DNA of 64,000 bases, from the NCBI RefSeq assembly GCF_030398385.1, contig NZ_JAOAOQ010000023.1, forward strand, positions 1 to 64,000, given 5' to 3'. Both the position numbers and the translations under genes were made by a program. Source of the stretch: Aquibium sp. ELW1220. Its GTDB lineage: Bacteria > Pseudomonadota > Alphaproteobacteria > Rhizobiales > Rhizobiaceae. How positions within the stretch are numbered: position 1 is the first letter of the stretch; each line of letters opens with the position of its first letter. Positions 43,011 through 56,038 of the stretch are shown one piece after another. The notes below the pieces were generated by a model. It worked only from the letters and a program-made list of their open reading frames with translations. It had not been told where the DNA came from and did not search any database.

Positions 43011-43211
43011 TTATTCTTTCAAAGAAGACGAAATCTCTTCCTTTCTATTTAGTGTTCCTTCTTGTTCATTTCCGTAGAGGCCTGTCATTGACGACTTGCC
43101 GTGTCCCACGACTGCGCCGATCTCGTCATCCATGAATCCGGCGAGCCGGGCGCGATCAACTGGGATCTCTCGCTTCCGATTTTTGAACAGGTTCGACGAC
43201 AGCCGGGCCAT
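43011..43211 (-). pseudogene. C-terminal fragment of an island integrase
   Basis: About 66 codons contain LAGFMDDEIGAVVGHGKSS followed by MTGLYGNEQEGTL, which aligns with the GH...Y catalytic tail of tyrosine recombinases like the one at 16005-17792 (LGHTKGTMTGRYG). The arginine boxes are absent. It lies about 540 bases inside attR, where an integrase of a previously integrated tandem element would be expected. Confidence 0.65.
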
Positions 43212-43426
43212 TTAGCCTGCCTGATTAGTCCGCTCGATCCCGTTCGGACTGTCGCTCCAGGTGCTCAATGTCGGCGCCTGAGCTTCTGGCAAAGATGGCG
43301 GTAGAGCACGTTGCCATGATCGATCGCGAAAGCATGCTCGGCAAGGAAGCGATCCGCATCTGCCTCGATCTGGCGGGTATCGCCGCTTACGAAATCCGAC
43401 CGAAGGCGGGGGGGAGTAAAGCGCGC

Positions 43427-43639
43427 CTACGTGTCGCTCTGCCGCCGATCATGCCAATCTTTGATGCCCTCGCATAGAAACTTCACAAACACGGCACTTA
43501 CCAGAGGTTGGGCCGCGCCGTCGGGGGTGAACTCATAAATCGCGTCGGATTCGTCGGTGCCCCACGTTCCTAGATACTCGCCGTCCTGAGTGATCACAGT
43601 GCCGTCTTCAAGCAGATTGATCGGCCATCGAAGATTCAT
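43427..43639 (-). CDS. Small hypothetical protein
   Basis: A 70-residue product, MNLRWPINLLEDGTVITQDG then EYLGTWGTDESDAIYEFTPD and a helical end. ATG 43639 is preferred because protein-like sequence begins there. No family is recognised. It is the last gene before attR. An overlapping plus-strand frame (43268-43477) looks weaker. Confidence 0.5.
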   Translation of the reverse strand: MNLRWPINLLEDGTVITQDGEYLGTWGTDESDAIYEFTPDGAAQPLVSAVFVKFLCEGIKDWHDRRQSDT

Positions 43640-43692
43640 TTTGCCCCCGAGGCTGGGCGATTCGGATGGAATGCCATGTGTATCGTCCGCAT

Positions 43693-43704
43693 GACTGTAA
43701 CACA
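43693..43704. promoter_or_regulatory. Right-end copy of island-end motif
   Basis: GACTGTAACACA here is identical to 15970-15981 near the left end, in the same orientation, 46 bases inside attR. It is a candidate arm-type or excisionase site. Confidence 0.5.
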
Positions 43705-43750
43705 TGCGATTATCTAAGGTCGCCTAAGCTGTTGTTTTTATTGAGCAAAG

Positions 43751-43773
43751 AGCGCTTGGCTGGGGCGCCTGGA
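43751..43773. other. attR: right direct repeat within tRNA-Gln
   Basis: The 23 bases match 15864-15886 exactly and cover the 3' end of tRNA-Gln including CCA. The intact tRNA remains on this side, as is usual when an element integrates into a tRNA 3' end and restores it. Confidence 0.88.
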
Positions 43774-43831
43774 TTCGAACCAGGGGATGGCGGTACCAAA
43801 AACCGCTGCCTTACCGCTTGGCTACGCCCCA
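43757..43831 (-). tRNA. tRNA-Gln(TTG)
   Basis: The minus strand from 43831 folds as a complete tRNA of 75 bases. The acceptor TGGGGCG pairs with CGCCCCA, the D-loop is AAGCGGTAAGGC, and the anticodon stem GCGGT/ACCGC encloses TTTTGGT (anticodon TTG). The T-arm is CCTGG-TTCGAAT-CCAGG, followed by discriminator G and an encoded CCA. It is the integration target of the island. Confidence 0.96.
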
Positions 43832-44040
43832 AGACCGTGCCGCGATGCGGCGCGTTATATTGCTCCGCTCGGCTCGGCGCAATATCCCCGTGACGGTCGG
43901 AACCCGACCGGCCTGCGGCGGCTTTCACCCCGGCCCGCGCGGCCCGCCGCTGCAAAACGGCCGCGCCTGTGTTTTTGCGATGGAAATGCGCCGGTCGAGC
44001 CTCTAACACGCGTCTTGTGCACTGCAACGGAGGAATGGCC

Positions 44041-46693
<2,653 letters not shown>

Positions 46694-46710
<17 letters not shown>

Positions 46711-46806
46711 GGAATGGCGAAGGGCGAATGGGGAATGGCGAATAGCGAATAGGGAGTAGGGAGTAGGGAATAGGGAATAGGGAATAGGGAATAGGGAGTA
46801 GGCAGT
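46694..46806. repeat. Heptamer tandem repeat array
   Basis: Near-perfect repeats of GGGAATA/GGGAGTA run from the ppdK stop for about 110 bases. A shorter reverse-complement version (CTACTCCCTACTCCCTAC) is present at 1011-1030 next to the catalase gene. This is a simple-sequence repeat, prone to length variation. Confidence 0.8.
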
Positions 46807-46840
46807 CGGCAGTCGGAAACCGGCCCCCGCCTCGACCCCC

Positions 46841-47620
46841 GTCCTCTCCCCCCAACGGGGGGAGAGGTGGCCCGGGCGAAGCCCGGGACGGAGAGGGGGG
46901 CCTTGCGCCATCTCCCCCTACACCTCCGCCCGCAGAACCAACCCGCCGCCGCCGCGCCCCTTTCCTCGCCCCCCAACGGGGGGGTCCGAAGGACGGGCGA
47001 GACCCGTGGCTCGCCCCTGGTGGCCCGGGCGTAGCCCGGGACGGTGAGGGGGGCCTTGCGGCGCTTCAGCCCCATTTGAGCGGCGGACAAACGAGCGCCA
47101 CCACCGACCCGCCCATCCTCTACTGCCATGCTGTCGCGGACCTCGAGGGCACGGCCAAGCACCCCCTCACCGTCTCGGGCTCCGCCCGATCCACCTCTCC
47201 CCCTGCCCGGGGGAGAGGAACCGCAGTTCCGGCCTCGCGCCCCACATACGGGGCACGAGGGAGAACGACCCCGCCGCCGCCGCGCCTATCCTCTACCCCC
47301 AACGGGGGGAGAGGTGGCCCGGGCGCAGCCCGGGACGGTGAGGGGGTCTTGCGCCATCTCCCCCTACACCTCCGCCCCCAGAACCAGCGAACCCGCCGCC
47401 GCGCCTATCCTCTACCCCGCAGGGGGGAGAGGTGGCCCGGGCGCAGCCCGGGACGGAGGGGGGGGCCTTGCGCCGCCCGCCCGCAAGAGGCCCAAGAATG
47501 ACCGCCACCCCGTTGCACCCCCGCAGGGGTCTGAAGAACGGACGTGTCCGCCGCCGCGCCTATCCTCTACCCCCGCAGGGGGGAGAGGTGGCCCGGGCGA
47601 AGCCCGGGACGGAGGGGGGG
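46841..47620. repeat. Palindromic intergenic repeat array
   Basis: The core (CTCCCC, ACGGGG, GGGAGAGGTGGCCCGGGCG, AGCCCGGGACGG) occurs at about 46841-46900, 46961-47053 (with an insertion), 47287-47347, 47406-47465 and 47550-47617, with an inverted variant near 47150-47215. Spacing of about 120 bases and shared flanks (CCTTGCGCCATCTCCCCC) show amplification of a larger unit. The same core is in the field at 120-945. Open frames across it are low-complexity and rejected as genes. Confidence 0.8.
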
Positions 47621-47683
47621 CCTTGCGGCGTTTCCGCCTGCCGCTTCGCCCGAAACGGCAAGCCCCGCCGCCGCCGCCGCCCC

Positions 47684-49576
47684 CTACGCGCCCCCGATAC
47701 TCCGCTCCACCAGCCGCGACAGCCGCTGCGAGAAGGCCTTCGCGTCGAGCGGCTTGTCGCCGTCGAGCACGCGCGCCTCGTCGAAGAGCAGATGCGCGAC
47801 GTCCGCGCGCAGCTCGGGGTCGCCGTCGCCCAGCCGCGCGAGCCCGCGGATGCGCGCGTTGCCCGTGTTGATCTCGAGCACGGGCCGGGCGGCGCCGTCG
47901 AGCCGGCCGGCTGCGCCGAGCAGCCGTTCGATCTGGCGGTCCGGCCCGCCTTCCGGCGCCACCAGGCACACCGCGCTTTCCGTCAGCCGGTCGGAGGCGC
48001 GCACATCGGAGACCGCCTCGCCGAGCGTCTCCTTCACGAAGGCGATGAAACCCGCCATCTCGGGCGTCGTCTCCGCGTCCGGCCGCTCGGCGTCCGCCGG
48101 CAGCGCGATGCCCGACAGGTCCGCTCCGCCCTGGGTGACGGACTTCAGCGGCCTGCCGTCGAAATCGTCGACCATCGTCACCCAGAAGCTGTCCACCGGG
48201 TCGGTAAGCAGCAGCACCTCCACCCCGCGGGCGCGGAATCCTTCGAGCTGCGGCGAGGCTTCGAGCCGGGCGCGGTCGTCGCCGGTCATGTAGTAGATCG
48301 CCGTCTGGCCTTCCTTCATCGCCGCCACGCAGTCGGCGAGGCTGCGCCAGCCTTCGCCCGAGGCGGTCGAGCGGAAGCGGGCGAGCTTCAGCAGCTGCTC
48401 CCGCCGCTCGAAATCCTCGTAGAGCCCTTCCTTGAGCACGACGCCGAAATTCTCCCAGACTTTCGCATAGGCCTCCGCGTCGCTGTCCGCGAGCTTCGCC
48501 AGGTCGCCGAGGATGCGGCTCGTCACGCCCTTGCGGATGGCGGCCATCAGCGGGCTGTCCTGGATCATCTCGCGCGACAGGTTGAGCGGCAGGTCGGCCG
48601 AATCGACGAGGCCGCGCACGAAGCGCAGGTAGCGCGGCAGCAGGTCGGCCTCGTCGGTGATGAAGACGCGGCGCACGTAGAGCTTCATCCGGCCCTTGCG
48701 GTCCTGGTCGAAGAGATCGAATGGGCGCGATCCGGGAACGAAGGCGAGCGCGCTGTATTCGTGGCGGCCTTCTGCGCGGAAATGCACGGTCGCGGCCGGC
48801 TCGTCATACTGGCCCGAGAGGCCGCGGTAGAAATCGGCATACTCCTCCGGCGTGATCGCGTTCTTCGGCCGGCTCCACAGCGCCGTGCCGTCGGCGACGT
48901 CCCGGGGCGCCTCGCCGGGCGTGTCGCGAAGCGCGATCGGCACCGGCACGTGGCCGGACTGGTCCTTGATCAGCCGCTCCAGCCGATGCGGCGTGGTATA
49001 GTCGTCCGCATCGTCCATCAGGTGCAGCATCACCCGCGTGCCGCGCTTCGGCGCATCGGCGAGGTCGGCGGGCGCGATCTCGTAGGAGCCCTTGCCGTCG
49101 GAAGACCAGCGCCAGGCCTCCTCGCTTCCGGCCCGGCGCGTCAGCACGTCCACCCGGTCGGCCACCATGAAGGCCGAGTAGAAGCCGACGCCGAACTGGC
49201 CGATGAGCTCCGCCCTCTCGCCGGATTTCGCGGCCTCGACGCGCTCCATGAAGGCGCGGGTGCCGGAGCGGGCGATGGTGCCCAGCGCCTCCACCAGCTC
49301 GTCGCGGCTCATGCCGATGCCGTTGTCCTCGACCTCGAGCCGCTTCGCCTCCGGATGCGCGGTGATGGTGATCGCCGGCCTGCCGTCGTCGCCGAGCAGG
49401 CCCGGCGTCTGGGTCGCCTCGTAGCGCAGCTTCTCGCAGGCGTCGGCTGCGTTGGAGATCAGCTCGCGCAGGAACACGTCGCGGTCGGAATAGACCGAGT
49501 GCACCATCATGTGCAGCAGCCGGGCGACGTCCGCCTCGAAGGATCGGGTTTCGGTTTCCTTGATGTCTGTCGTCAT
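47684..49576 (-). CDS. htpG: Hsp90-family chaperone HtpG
   Basis: The 630-residue chaperone has the GHKL ATPase motifs: ELISNAADACEKLRYEA, VEDNGIGMSRDELV, and GQFGVGFYSAFMVAD. The middle domain includes VRRVFITDEADLLPRYLRFV and RGLVDSADLPLNLSREM, followed by a C-terminal dimerisation region. ATG 49576 (MTTDIKETETRSFEAD) is the standard HtpG start; the upstream in-frame extension is not protein-like. It acts as a cytosolic ATP-dependent chaperone. It runs toward the repeat array without an evident terminator. No sigma-32 promoter was identified with confidence. Confidence 0.96.
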   Translation of the reverse strand: MTTDIKETETRSFEADVARLLHMMVHSVYSDRDVFLRELISNAADACEKLRYEATQTPGLLGDDGRPAITITAHPEAKRLEVEDNGIGMSRDELVEALGTIARSGTRAFMERVEAAKSGERAELIGQFGVGFYSAFMVADRVDVLTRRAGSEEAWRWSSDGKGSYEIAPADLADAPKRGTRVMLHLMDDADDYTTPHRLERLIKDQSGHVPVPIALRDTPGEAPRDVADGTALWSRPKNAITPEEYADFYRGLSGQYDEPAATVHFRAEGRHEYSALAFVPGSRPFDLFDQDRKGRMKLYVRRVFITDEADLLPRYLRFVRGLVDSADLPLNLSREMIQDSPLMAAIRKGVTSRILGDLAKLADSDAEAYAKVWENFGVVLKEGLYEDFERREQLLKLARFRSTASGEGWRSLADCVAAMKEGQTAIYYMTGDDRARLEASPQLEGFRARGVEVLLLTDPVDSFWVTMVDDFDGRPLKSVTQGGADLSGIALPADAERPDAETTPEMAGFIAFVKETLGEAVSDVRASDRLTESAVCLVAPEGGPDRQIERLLGAAGRLDGAARPVLEINTGNARIRGLARLGDGDPELRADVAHLLFDEARVLDGDKPLDAKAFSQRLSRLVERSIGGA

Positions 49577-49797
49577 GGGAGAACACTCGGGCTGCGGTGG
49601 GATGAATCGGGGATGTCCAACAGATGGCCGCAACCGGCGCCGTCTTCAAGACATTCATGTCGCCCGCGCCCGCGCCGGACCGGAAAACGGGCGAGCCGGA
49701 AATTTTTCTCCGTCCCTCTGTCCACGCCCCCGCCGACCGTCCGTAGACTTCACACCGATGCGACGGGCACCGGCCCGTCCGGAACGGAGGGACGGGC

Positions 49798-50703
49798 ATG
49801 GACTGGCATCTGGCGATCGAGCGGAACCGGGAGGCGCTGAAGCGCGTCCTGGCTGCCATCGTCGCCCTGGCCGGGCCTGAAATCCGGGGACAGTTTACGC
49901 ATTTCCTCTCGCAGGCCGCCGCCGGTCCGCAACCTGCGCCGGCGGAAATGCGTAGACTGTCCCCGCATTTCCCCGCGCCGACGCTGCCGCGCCGCCTCCA
50001 CCGGGCCGCGCTGCGGCTGCTGCGGCCGGCCGAATCGGCCGCCCGCCGGCTGATCATCGTCGCCGCCCGCGCCCTTGGACGGGACCTCCACGCCCTCACG
50101 AGCGAAACCGCGACGGCGGCGGAAGGACAGGCGGTCCCGCCGCGCCGGCCCGCGCCGAAATCTCCGGTCCCGGTCCTCCACCGGCTCGGCATCGCGGCCG
50201 TGGTCCCGCCGGGCGTCGTTGCGGCCGCAGCCGCCCCGCGCCGCGTCTGCGCCACGCTTTTGCTGCCGCTCAGCGACCCGCCCCGGTCGTTTTCGCCGCG
50301 TCGGCGCACCGTGCCGCCGCACGCCGCGCCCCGCATCCTGAGCCTCGACGGCCAAGCCCCGCATCGGCTGCCGCCGAAGCCGTCGCCGGGCGATGCGGTG
50401 GACGCGACGCGGCTGTTGCGGCGTCTGGCGGCGCTGGGCGCCGCTCTCGACGACCTGCCGGGGCAGGCGCGGCGGTTCGTGCGCTGGCAGGTGCGCCGCG
50501 CGCGCGCCCTGGCGCGGGAACGGGCGAAGGCGCTGGCCGGGGGGAAGGTGCTGCTGCGCTTGCGCCGCCTCTCGCCGCTTCGGTTCGGCCGACCGCCCGG
50601 CCTGCGCGCCCGGGCGCGCGCCGCGGCCGACGCGTGTCAGCAGATCCTGCGCGACCTGGACTGGTTTGCCCGGCACGCGCTTGCGCCGCCCGACACCTCC
50701 TGA
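49798..50703 (+). CDS. Conserved hypothetical protein
   Basis: This 301-residue, Arg/Ala/Pro-rich protein has no domain I recognise. The N-terminal segment (MDWHLAIERNREALKRVLAA) and C-terminal segment (DACQQILRDLDWFARHALAP) look conserved and helical, with a disordered basic middle. GGAGGGAC precedes the ATG. No signal peptide is present; a weakly hydrophobic patch near residues 130-150 (LGIAAVVPPGVVAAAAA) is too short for a clear helix. It is divergent from htpG. The coding call is supported by start site and codon pattern. Confidence 0.75.
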   Translation: MDWHLAIERNREALKRVLAAIVALAGPEIRGQFTHFLSQAAAGPQPAPAEMRRLSPHFPAPTLPRRLHRAALRLLRPAESAARRLIIVAARALGRDLHALTSETATAAEGQAVPPRRPAPKSPVPVLHRLGIAAVVPPGVVAAAAAPRRVCATLLLPLSDPPRSFSPRRRTVPPHAAPRILSLDGQAPHRLPPKPSPGDAVDATRLLRRLAALGAALDDLPGQARRFVRWQVRRARALARERAKALAGGKVLLRLRRLSPLRFGRPPGLRARARAAADACQQILRDLDWFARHALAPPDTS

Positions 50704-50785
50704 TCGACCCCGATCAGCAGGGCTGCTGCGTCATCCCGCCCGGATTTCCTCCGGCAGCGGCCGCAGACCCGCGCCCGCGCGAGGC

Positions 50786-51187
50786 TCACGCGGTCTCGAT
50801 GGTCACCCTGTCGGCATAGAAGGCGCCATGACCGCGGATCGCTTCCATCTCGTCGAAGGGCGTCTCGTAGGCCCACATCACGTCCGGGCTGGCATCGCCC
50901 GGCAGGCCGATCAGCCAGTAGGTCGCGTCGCCCTTGAAAGGGCAGTGGGTCATGGTTGCGCTGCGCGACAGCGACGTGAAGTCGATGTCGGAAAACGGGA
51001 TGTAGAGCACCGGCTTGTAGCGCGCCTCGACGAGTTCCAGCGCCGCCTCGGTCGAGGCGATCACCTGGTCGCCGGCCCGCACCACCACCTTGCCCGCATG
51101 CGGGGCGATGGTGATCGTGTGGCCGGGCCGGTCGCGGAAGCCGGGGGCGGGGTTCGGGGCGGGCGTGAGCGGGTCGGGAAGGGTCAT
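50786..51187 (-). CDS. DUF427 protein
   Basis: The 133-residue protein has DUF427 motifs: VVVRAGDQVIASTEAALELVE, PVLYIPFSDID, THCPFKGDATYWLI, and VMWAYETPFDEMEAIRGHGAFY. The family has a small beta-barrel fold without established biochemistry. It is intact, unlike the frameshifted, different DUF427 gene in the island (32247-32718). It lies 39 bases downstream of the aminotransferase gene in the same direction and may be co-transcribed. Confidence 0.9.
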   Translation of the reverse strand: MTLPDPLTPAPNPAPGFRDRPGHTITIAPHAGKVVVRAGDQVIASTEAALELVEARYKPVLYIPFSDIDFTSLSRSATMTHCPFKGDATYWLIGLPGDASPDVMWAYETPFDEMEAIRGHGAFYADRVTIETA

Positions 51188-51226
51188 GCCCCCGAACCTA
51201 AGCCGTCCGGCCGCGATGGCAAGCCC

Positions 51227-52621
51227 TCACTGTGCCCGCAGGCCCTCTCGCGACACCAGCGCCTCGGCGTCGGCCAGGCCCTTGTCCAGCCGGTCGAACA
51301 GTTCGGTGAGCTCGCCCTCGGTGATGATCATCGGCGGGCAGAGCGCGATCGTGTCGCCGATGGCGCGCAGGATCAGCCCGTGCCCCTCGAGGATCTTCGC
51401 CACCTGCGCGCCGACGCCCTTCGTGCCATCGAAGGGCCGCTTCGTCGTCTTGTCGGCCACCAGCTCGACGCCGCCCACCAGCCCGCAATAGCGCACCTCG
51501 CCCACCAGCGGATGCTCCTTCAGCGCGTCGAGCCGCGCGGCAAAGACCGGCGAAAGCGACCGCACGTGGCCGAGAATGTCGCGCTTCTGGTAGATCTCGA
51601 TCGCCTTCACCCCCAGCGCGCAGCCGAGCGGATGGCCGCCATAGGTGAAGCCGTGGCCGAAGGTGCCGATCTGGCGCGAATGGTCGACATAGGCCTGGTA
51701 GATGTCCTCCGGCACCATCACGGCTCCCAGCGGCGCATAGGCCGCGGTCATCTGCTTGGCCGCCGAGATGGTGGTCGGCGTCATGCCCAGCGACTGGCAG
51801 CCCCACCATTCGCCGGTGCGGCAGAAGCCGTTGATCACCTCGTCGTCGATCATGATGATGTCGTGCTCGTCCAGCACCGCCTTCACCGCCGGATAATAGC
51901 CGGCCGGCGGCACGATCACGCCGCCGGCACCCATCACCGGCTCGGCAATCATCGCCGCGATCGTCTCCGGCCCCTCGCGCTCGATCAGGTCGCGCAGCGA
52001 CTTCACGATGCGGGCGGTGAACTCCGCCTCGCTCTCGCCCTCGGCGCCGAAGCGATAGTAGTGGGGACAATCCGTGTGCAGCACCCGGTCCACCGGCAGG
52101 TCCCATCCCTTGTGGTTGTAGGGCAGCCCGGTCAGCGAGGCCGACATGATGGTGACGCCGTGATAGGCCTTCACCCGGCTGATGATCTTCTTCTTCTGCG
52201 GCCGGCCCATGGCATTGTTCATGTACCAGGCGAGCTTCACCTGGGTGTCGTTGGCCTCCGAGCCCGACGAGGTGAAGAACACCTTGGAAATCGGCACCGG
52301 CGCGATCTCCTTCAGCTTCTCGGCCAGTTCCACCGCCGGCTCCATGCCCTTGGCGCCGAACAGGTGGTAGTAGGGCAGGGCGCGCATCTGCTCGGTCGCG
52401 GCCTCCACCAGTTCCTCCTCGCCGAAGCCCAGCCCCGCGCACCACAGGCCGGACATGCCCTCGATGTATTCCTTGCCGCGCGTGTCGTAGACGAACACGC
52501 CCTTGCCGCGCTCGATCATCAGCGGCCCGTTCTCGCGCAGCCTGTGGATCGGCGTGTAGGGATGCAGCAGCGCCTCGACGTCGCGGGCTTGGATGTTCGA
52601 CAGCGGCGGGTGGGTGTTCAT
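51227..52621 (-). CDS. Class III aminotransferase
   Basis: The 464-residue PLP-dependent transaminase of the aspartate aminotransferase superfamily class III (omega-amino-acid/diamine:pyruvate group) has VFFTSSGSEANDTQVKLAWYM for phosphate binding, IMIDDEVINGFCRTG with the PLP-ring Asp, and K289 in ISAAKQMTAAY as the Schiff-base lysine. FGHGFTYGGHPLGCALG is the other-subunit phosphate loop. Substrates in this group include beta-alanine, putrescine, taurine or aromatic amines, and sequence alone does not decide. Overlap of function with the acyl-CoA ligase nearby is not evident. Confidence 0.93.
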   Translation of the reverse strand: MNTHPPLSNIQARDVEALLHPYTPIHRLRENGPLMIERGKGVFVYDTRGKEYIEGMSGLWCAGLGFGEEELVEAATEQMRALPYYHLFGAKGMEPAVELAEKLKEIAPVPISKVFFTSSGSEANDTQVKLAWYMNNAMGRPQKKKIISRVKAYHGVTIMSASLTGLPYNHKGWDLPVDRVLHTDCPHYYRFGAEGESEAEFTARIVKSLRDLIEREGPETIAAMIAEPVMGAGGVIVPPAGYYPAVKAVLDEHDIIMIDDEVINGFCRTGEWWGCQSLGMTPTTISAAKQMTAAYAPLGAVMVPEDIYQAYVDHSRQIGTFGHGFTYGGHPLGCALGVKAIEIYQKRDILGHVRSLSPVFAARLDALKEHPLVGEVRYCGLVGGVELVADKTTKRPFDGTKGVGAQVAKILEGHGLILRAIGDTIALCPPMIITEGELTELFDRLDKGLADAEALVSREGLRAQ

Positions 52622-52798
52622 GAGGACGAAGCTCCGCAGGACGGGCGCGCCTCCGTGGCGGCGCGCAGGACAGATCGCCGCGAGGCTAGCGGTTCCGCCG
52701 GCGCGAGGAAACCCGCCCCGCCCGCTGGCCCAGTCGAATGGCGCCGGCGGAACAAGGCAGGCGGCGCGCCCGCCGGGCAGGCGGACGTGAAGCGCCCG

Positions 52799-54148
52799 TC
52801 AGGCGGCTGCGCGCGAGGGCAGGCTCTTCAGATGGGCGAGCAGGCCGCCATAGGACACCGCCATGCCGGCGAAGGGATTGTCGCTGCCCCGCGCGTCCTC
52901 CATCCGGAAGGAACGGCCGTCGGCGCGCAGCAGCACCAGCACCGTCGTCGGCGCCTCGTCGCCGGCAAGGTTCACCGCCGCCACCCGCTGGCAGTCGTGC
53001 ACGGTATGCACGGGCATCTGGAACAGGAAGCGCCCGGCCGACTGCTCCACCGCGCTGCGCACCGCCGCCTCGAATCCCCTGGCCAGGATGTCCTGCGCGC
53101 CCAGCGCCTCCTCGAAGTTCGCGGCCGCGGCCGGCGCGTCGCCGCCGGTGTCCTGCTGCGGAACCATGATCGCCTCTGCAACGACGATGCCTTCGTCGCG
53201 CTGCGCATGGGCATCCTCGGCGGCTTCCACCGTCCCGCCGGTCTCCGTGCCCTCGAGAACCTGCCCCTGGTCGGCCGGCGCCTGAGCGGGCGACGCAGCG
53301 ACCGGTGTCTCGGCCGGGGAAGCCTCCGCGATCGGCTGCGCCTCCGGCCCGGCGGAGGCGGAGGCCTCGGCTGCCGCGTCCTCCGGCGTGCTGGCGAACG
53401 CCTCGACCGTGGCCGCATCCTCCGCCGCCACCGGCTCCGCCGTCATGGCGACGAACTGGTCCCCGGTCTGCGCGATCGGCGACAGCCCGGCGAACTCGAC
53501 CGCGGACGCCCCGATCTCGAACGCCCCGACTTCGGACGGCTCGACCGCTGTCGGCGCATCCGCATCCGGATCGGGCATCGCGTCACCTGCCGCGGTCTCG
53601 TCGCCGGCCGGCTGCGCAATCGCGGCGACCTGTGCAATGACCACCGTTTCGGCCTGCACCGCGACGACCGTTTCGCCGGGCGCGCGGTCATCCTCGGCCG
53701 GCGCCTCCGTGGCCAGCATGTCGGCGGCCATCTCGTCGAGCGCCAGTTCCAGCTCGACGGCCTCGCGCAGCACATCGGCCTCCGCGGCCGCGGTCGCATC
53801 GGCGGCTGCCGCGGTCTTTTCCGGCTGCGCAATGAATTCAGGCTCGGCGCCGGCCCGGTCGGAAGCGTCCGCATCCGCGTCGGCAAGCGCGCCGGCCGGC
53901 TCATTTTGCGTTTCGGCCGTGCCGAAGCCCGGCGCAGCGGCCGCAGGCGCGTCGAGGTCCATCGCCAGGTCGGCCAGTTCGAGTTCCAGATCGTCGATGG
54001 CGTGGTGCAGGTCGTCGGTTCCGGCGGCTTCGGCAGGCGCGGGAGACGAGGCCTCCTCGGCGGCGTGCACCGTCCGCGATGCGGGGGAGGCATCGTCGAG
54101 AACGGAAAGCTCGGGCAGGAGAAAATCGTCGTGCGGGCGCGAATCCAT
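52799..54148 (-). CDS. Acidic low-complexity hypothetical protein
   Basis: The 449-residue protein is dominated by Ala, Glu, Asp, Pro and Val (residues ~30-330), without Cys and probably disordered. Two ends look structured: the N-terminus (FLLPELSVLDDAS, then HHAIDDLELELADLAMDLD) and a C-terminal domain (residues ~340-449: NFEEALGAQDILARGFEAAV, SAGRFLFQMPVHTVHDCQRV, NPFAGMAVSYGGLLAHLKSL). The gene is alone, divergent from the ligase gene. The C-terminal domain may be the functional part, with the acidic region as a flexible linker. Confidence 0.7.
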   Translation of the reverse strand: MDSRPHDDFLLPELSVLDDASPASRTVHAAEEASSPAPAEAAGTDDLHHAIDDLELELADLAMDLDAPAAAAPGFGTAETQNEPAGALADADADASDRAGAEPEFIAQPEKTAAAADATAAAEADVLREAVELELALDEMAADMLATEAPAEDDRAPGETVVAVQAETVVIAQVAAIAQPAGDETAAGDAMPDPDADAPTAVEPSEVGAFEIGASAVEFAGLSPIAQTGDQFVAMTAEPVAAEDAATVEAFASTPEDAAAEASASAGPEAQPIAEASPAETPVAASPAQAPADQGQVLEGTETGGTVEAAEDAHAQRDEGIVVAEAIMVPQQDTGGDAPAAAANFEEALGAQDILARGFEAAVRSAVEQSAGRFLFQMPVHTVHDCQRVAAVNLAGDEAPTTVLVLLRADGRSFRMEDARGSDNPFAGMAVSYGGLLAHLKSLPSRAAA

Positions 54149-54331
54149 TGCGGGGTTCTCCGTCGTGTGTATCGCCGCCCCGACGAATCAAACTTCGACG
54201 GCGAGCATGGCCTTAGTATGGCAGGTCCGGATCGCTTGGCAATTTGCGGCCCAAAGCGGTTCGCGCTACTGGACAAGCCGGGAGCCGGACAGGCTATAGG
54301 TAGGCATCAAAAAACGACGGGAGGCACATTC

Positions 54332-55960
<1,629 letters not shown>

Positions 55961-56038
55961 TGAGATGAGCCACGACCGCCTTCACCGGTCGATGGCCGGC
56001 GGCGCGGCATTCGTCGCCTCGCCGCTGGCGGCGCGGTC

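Noticed and set aside
43268-43477. 69-codon plus-strand frame near attR
   Set aside because: Partly helical, but it overlaps a better minus-strand small gene and lacks a clear ribosome-binding site or known relatives.
50393-54331. Long plus-strand extension upstream of the acyl-CoA ligase
   Set aside because: It runs antisense to the aminotransferase and acidic-protein genes; the ligase homology and its ribosome-binding site begin at 54332.
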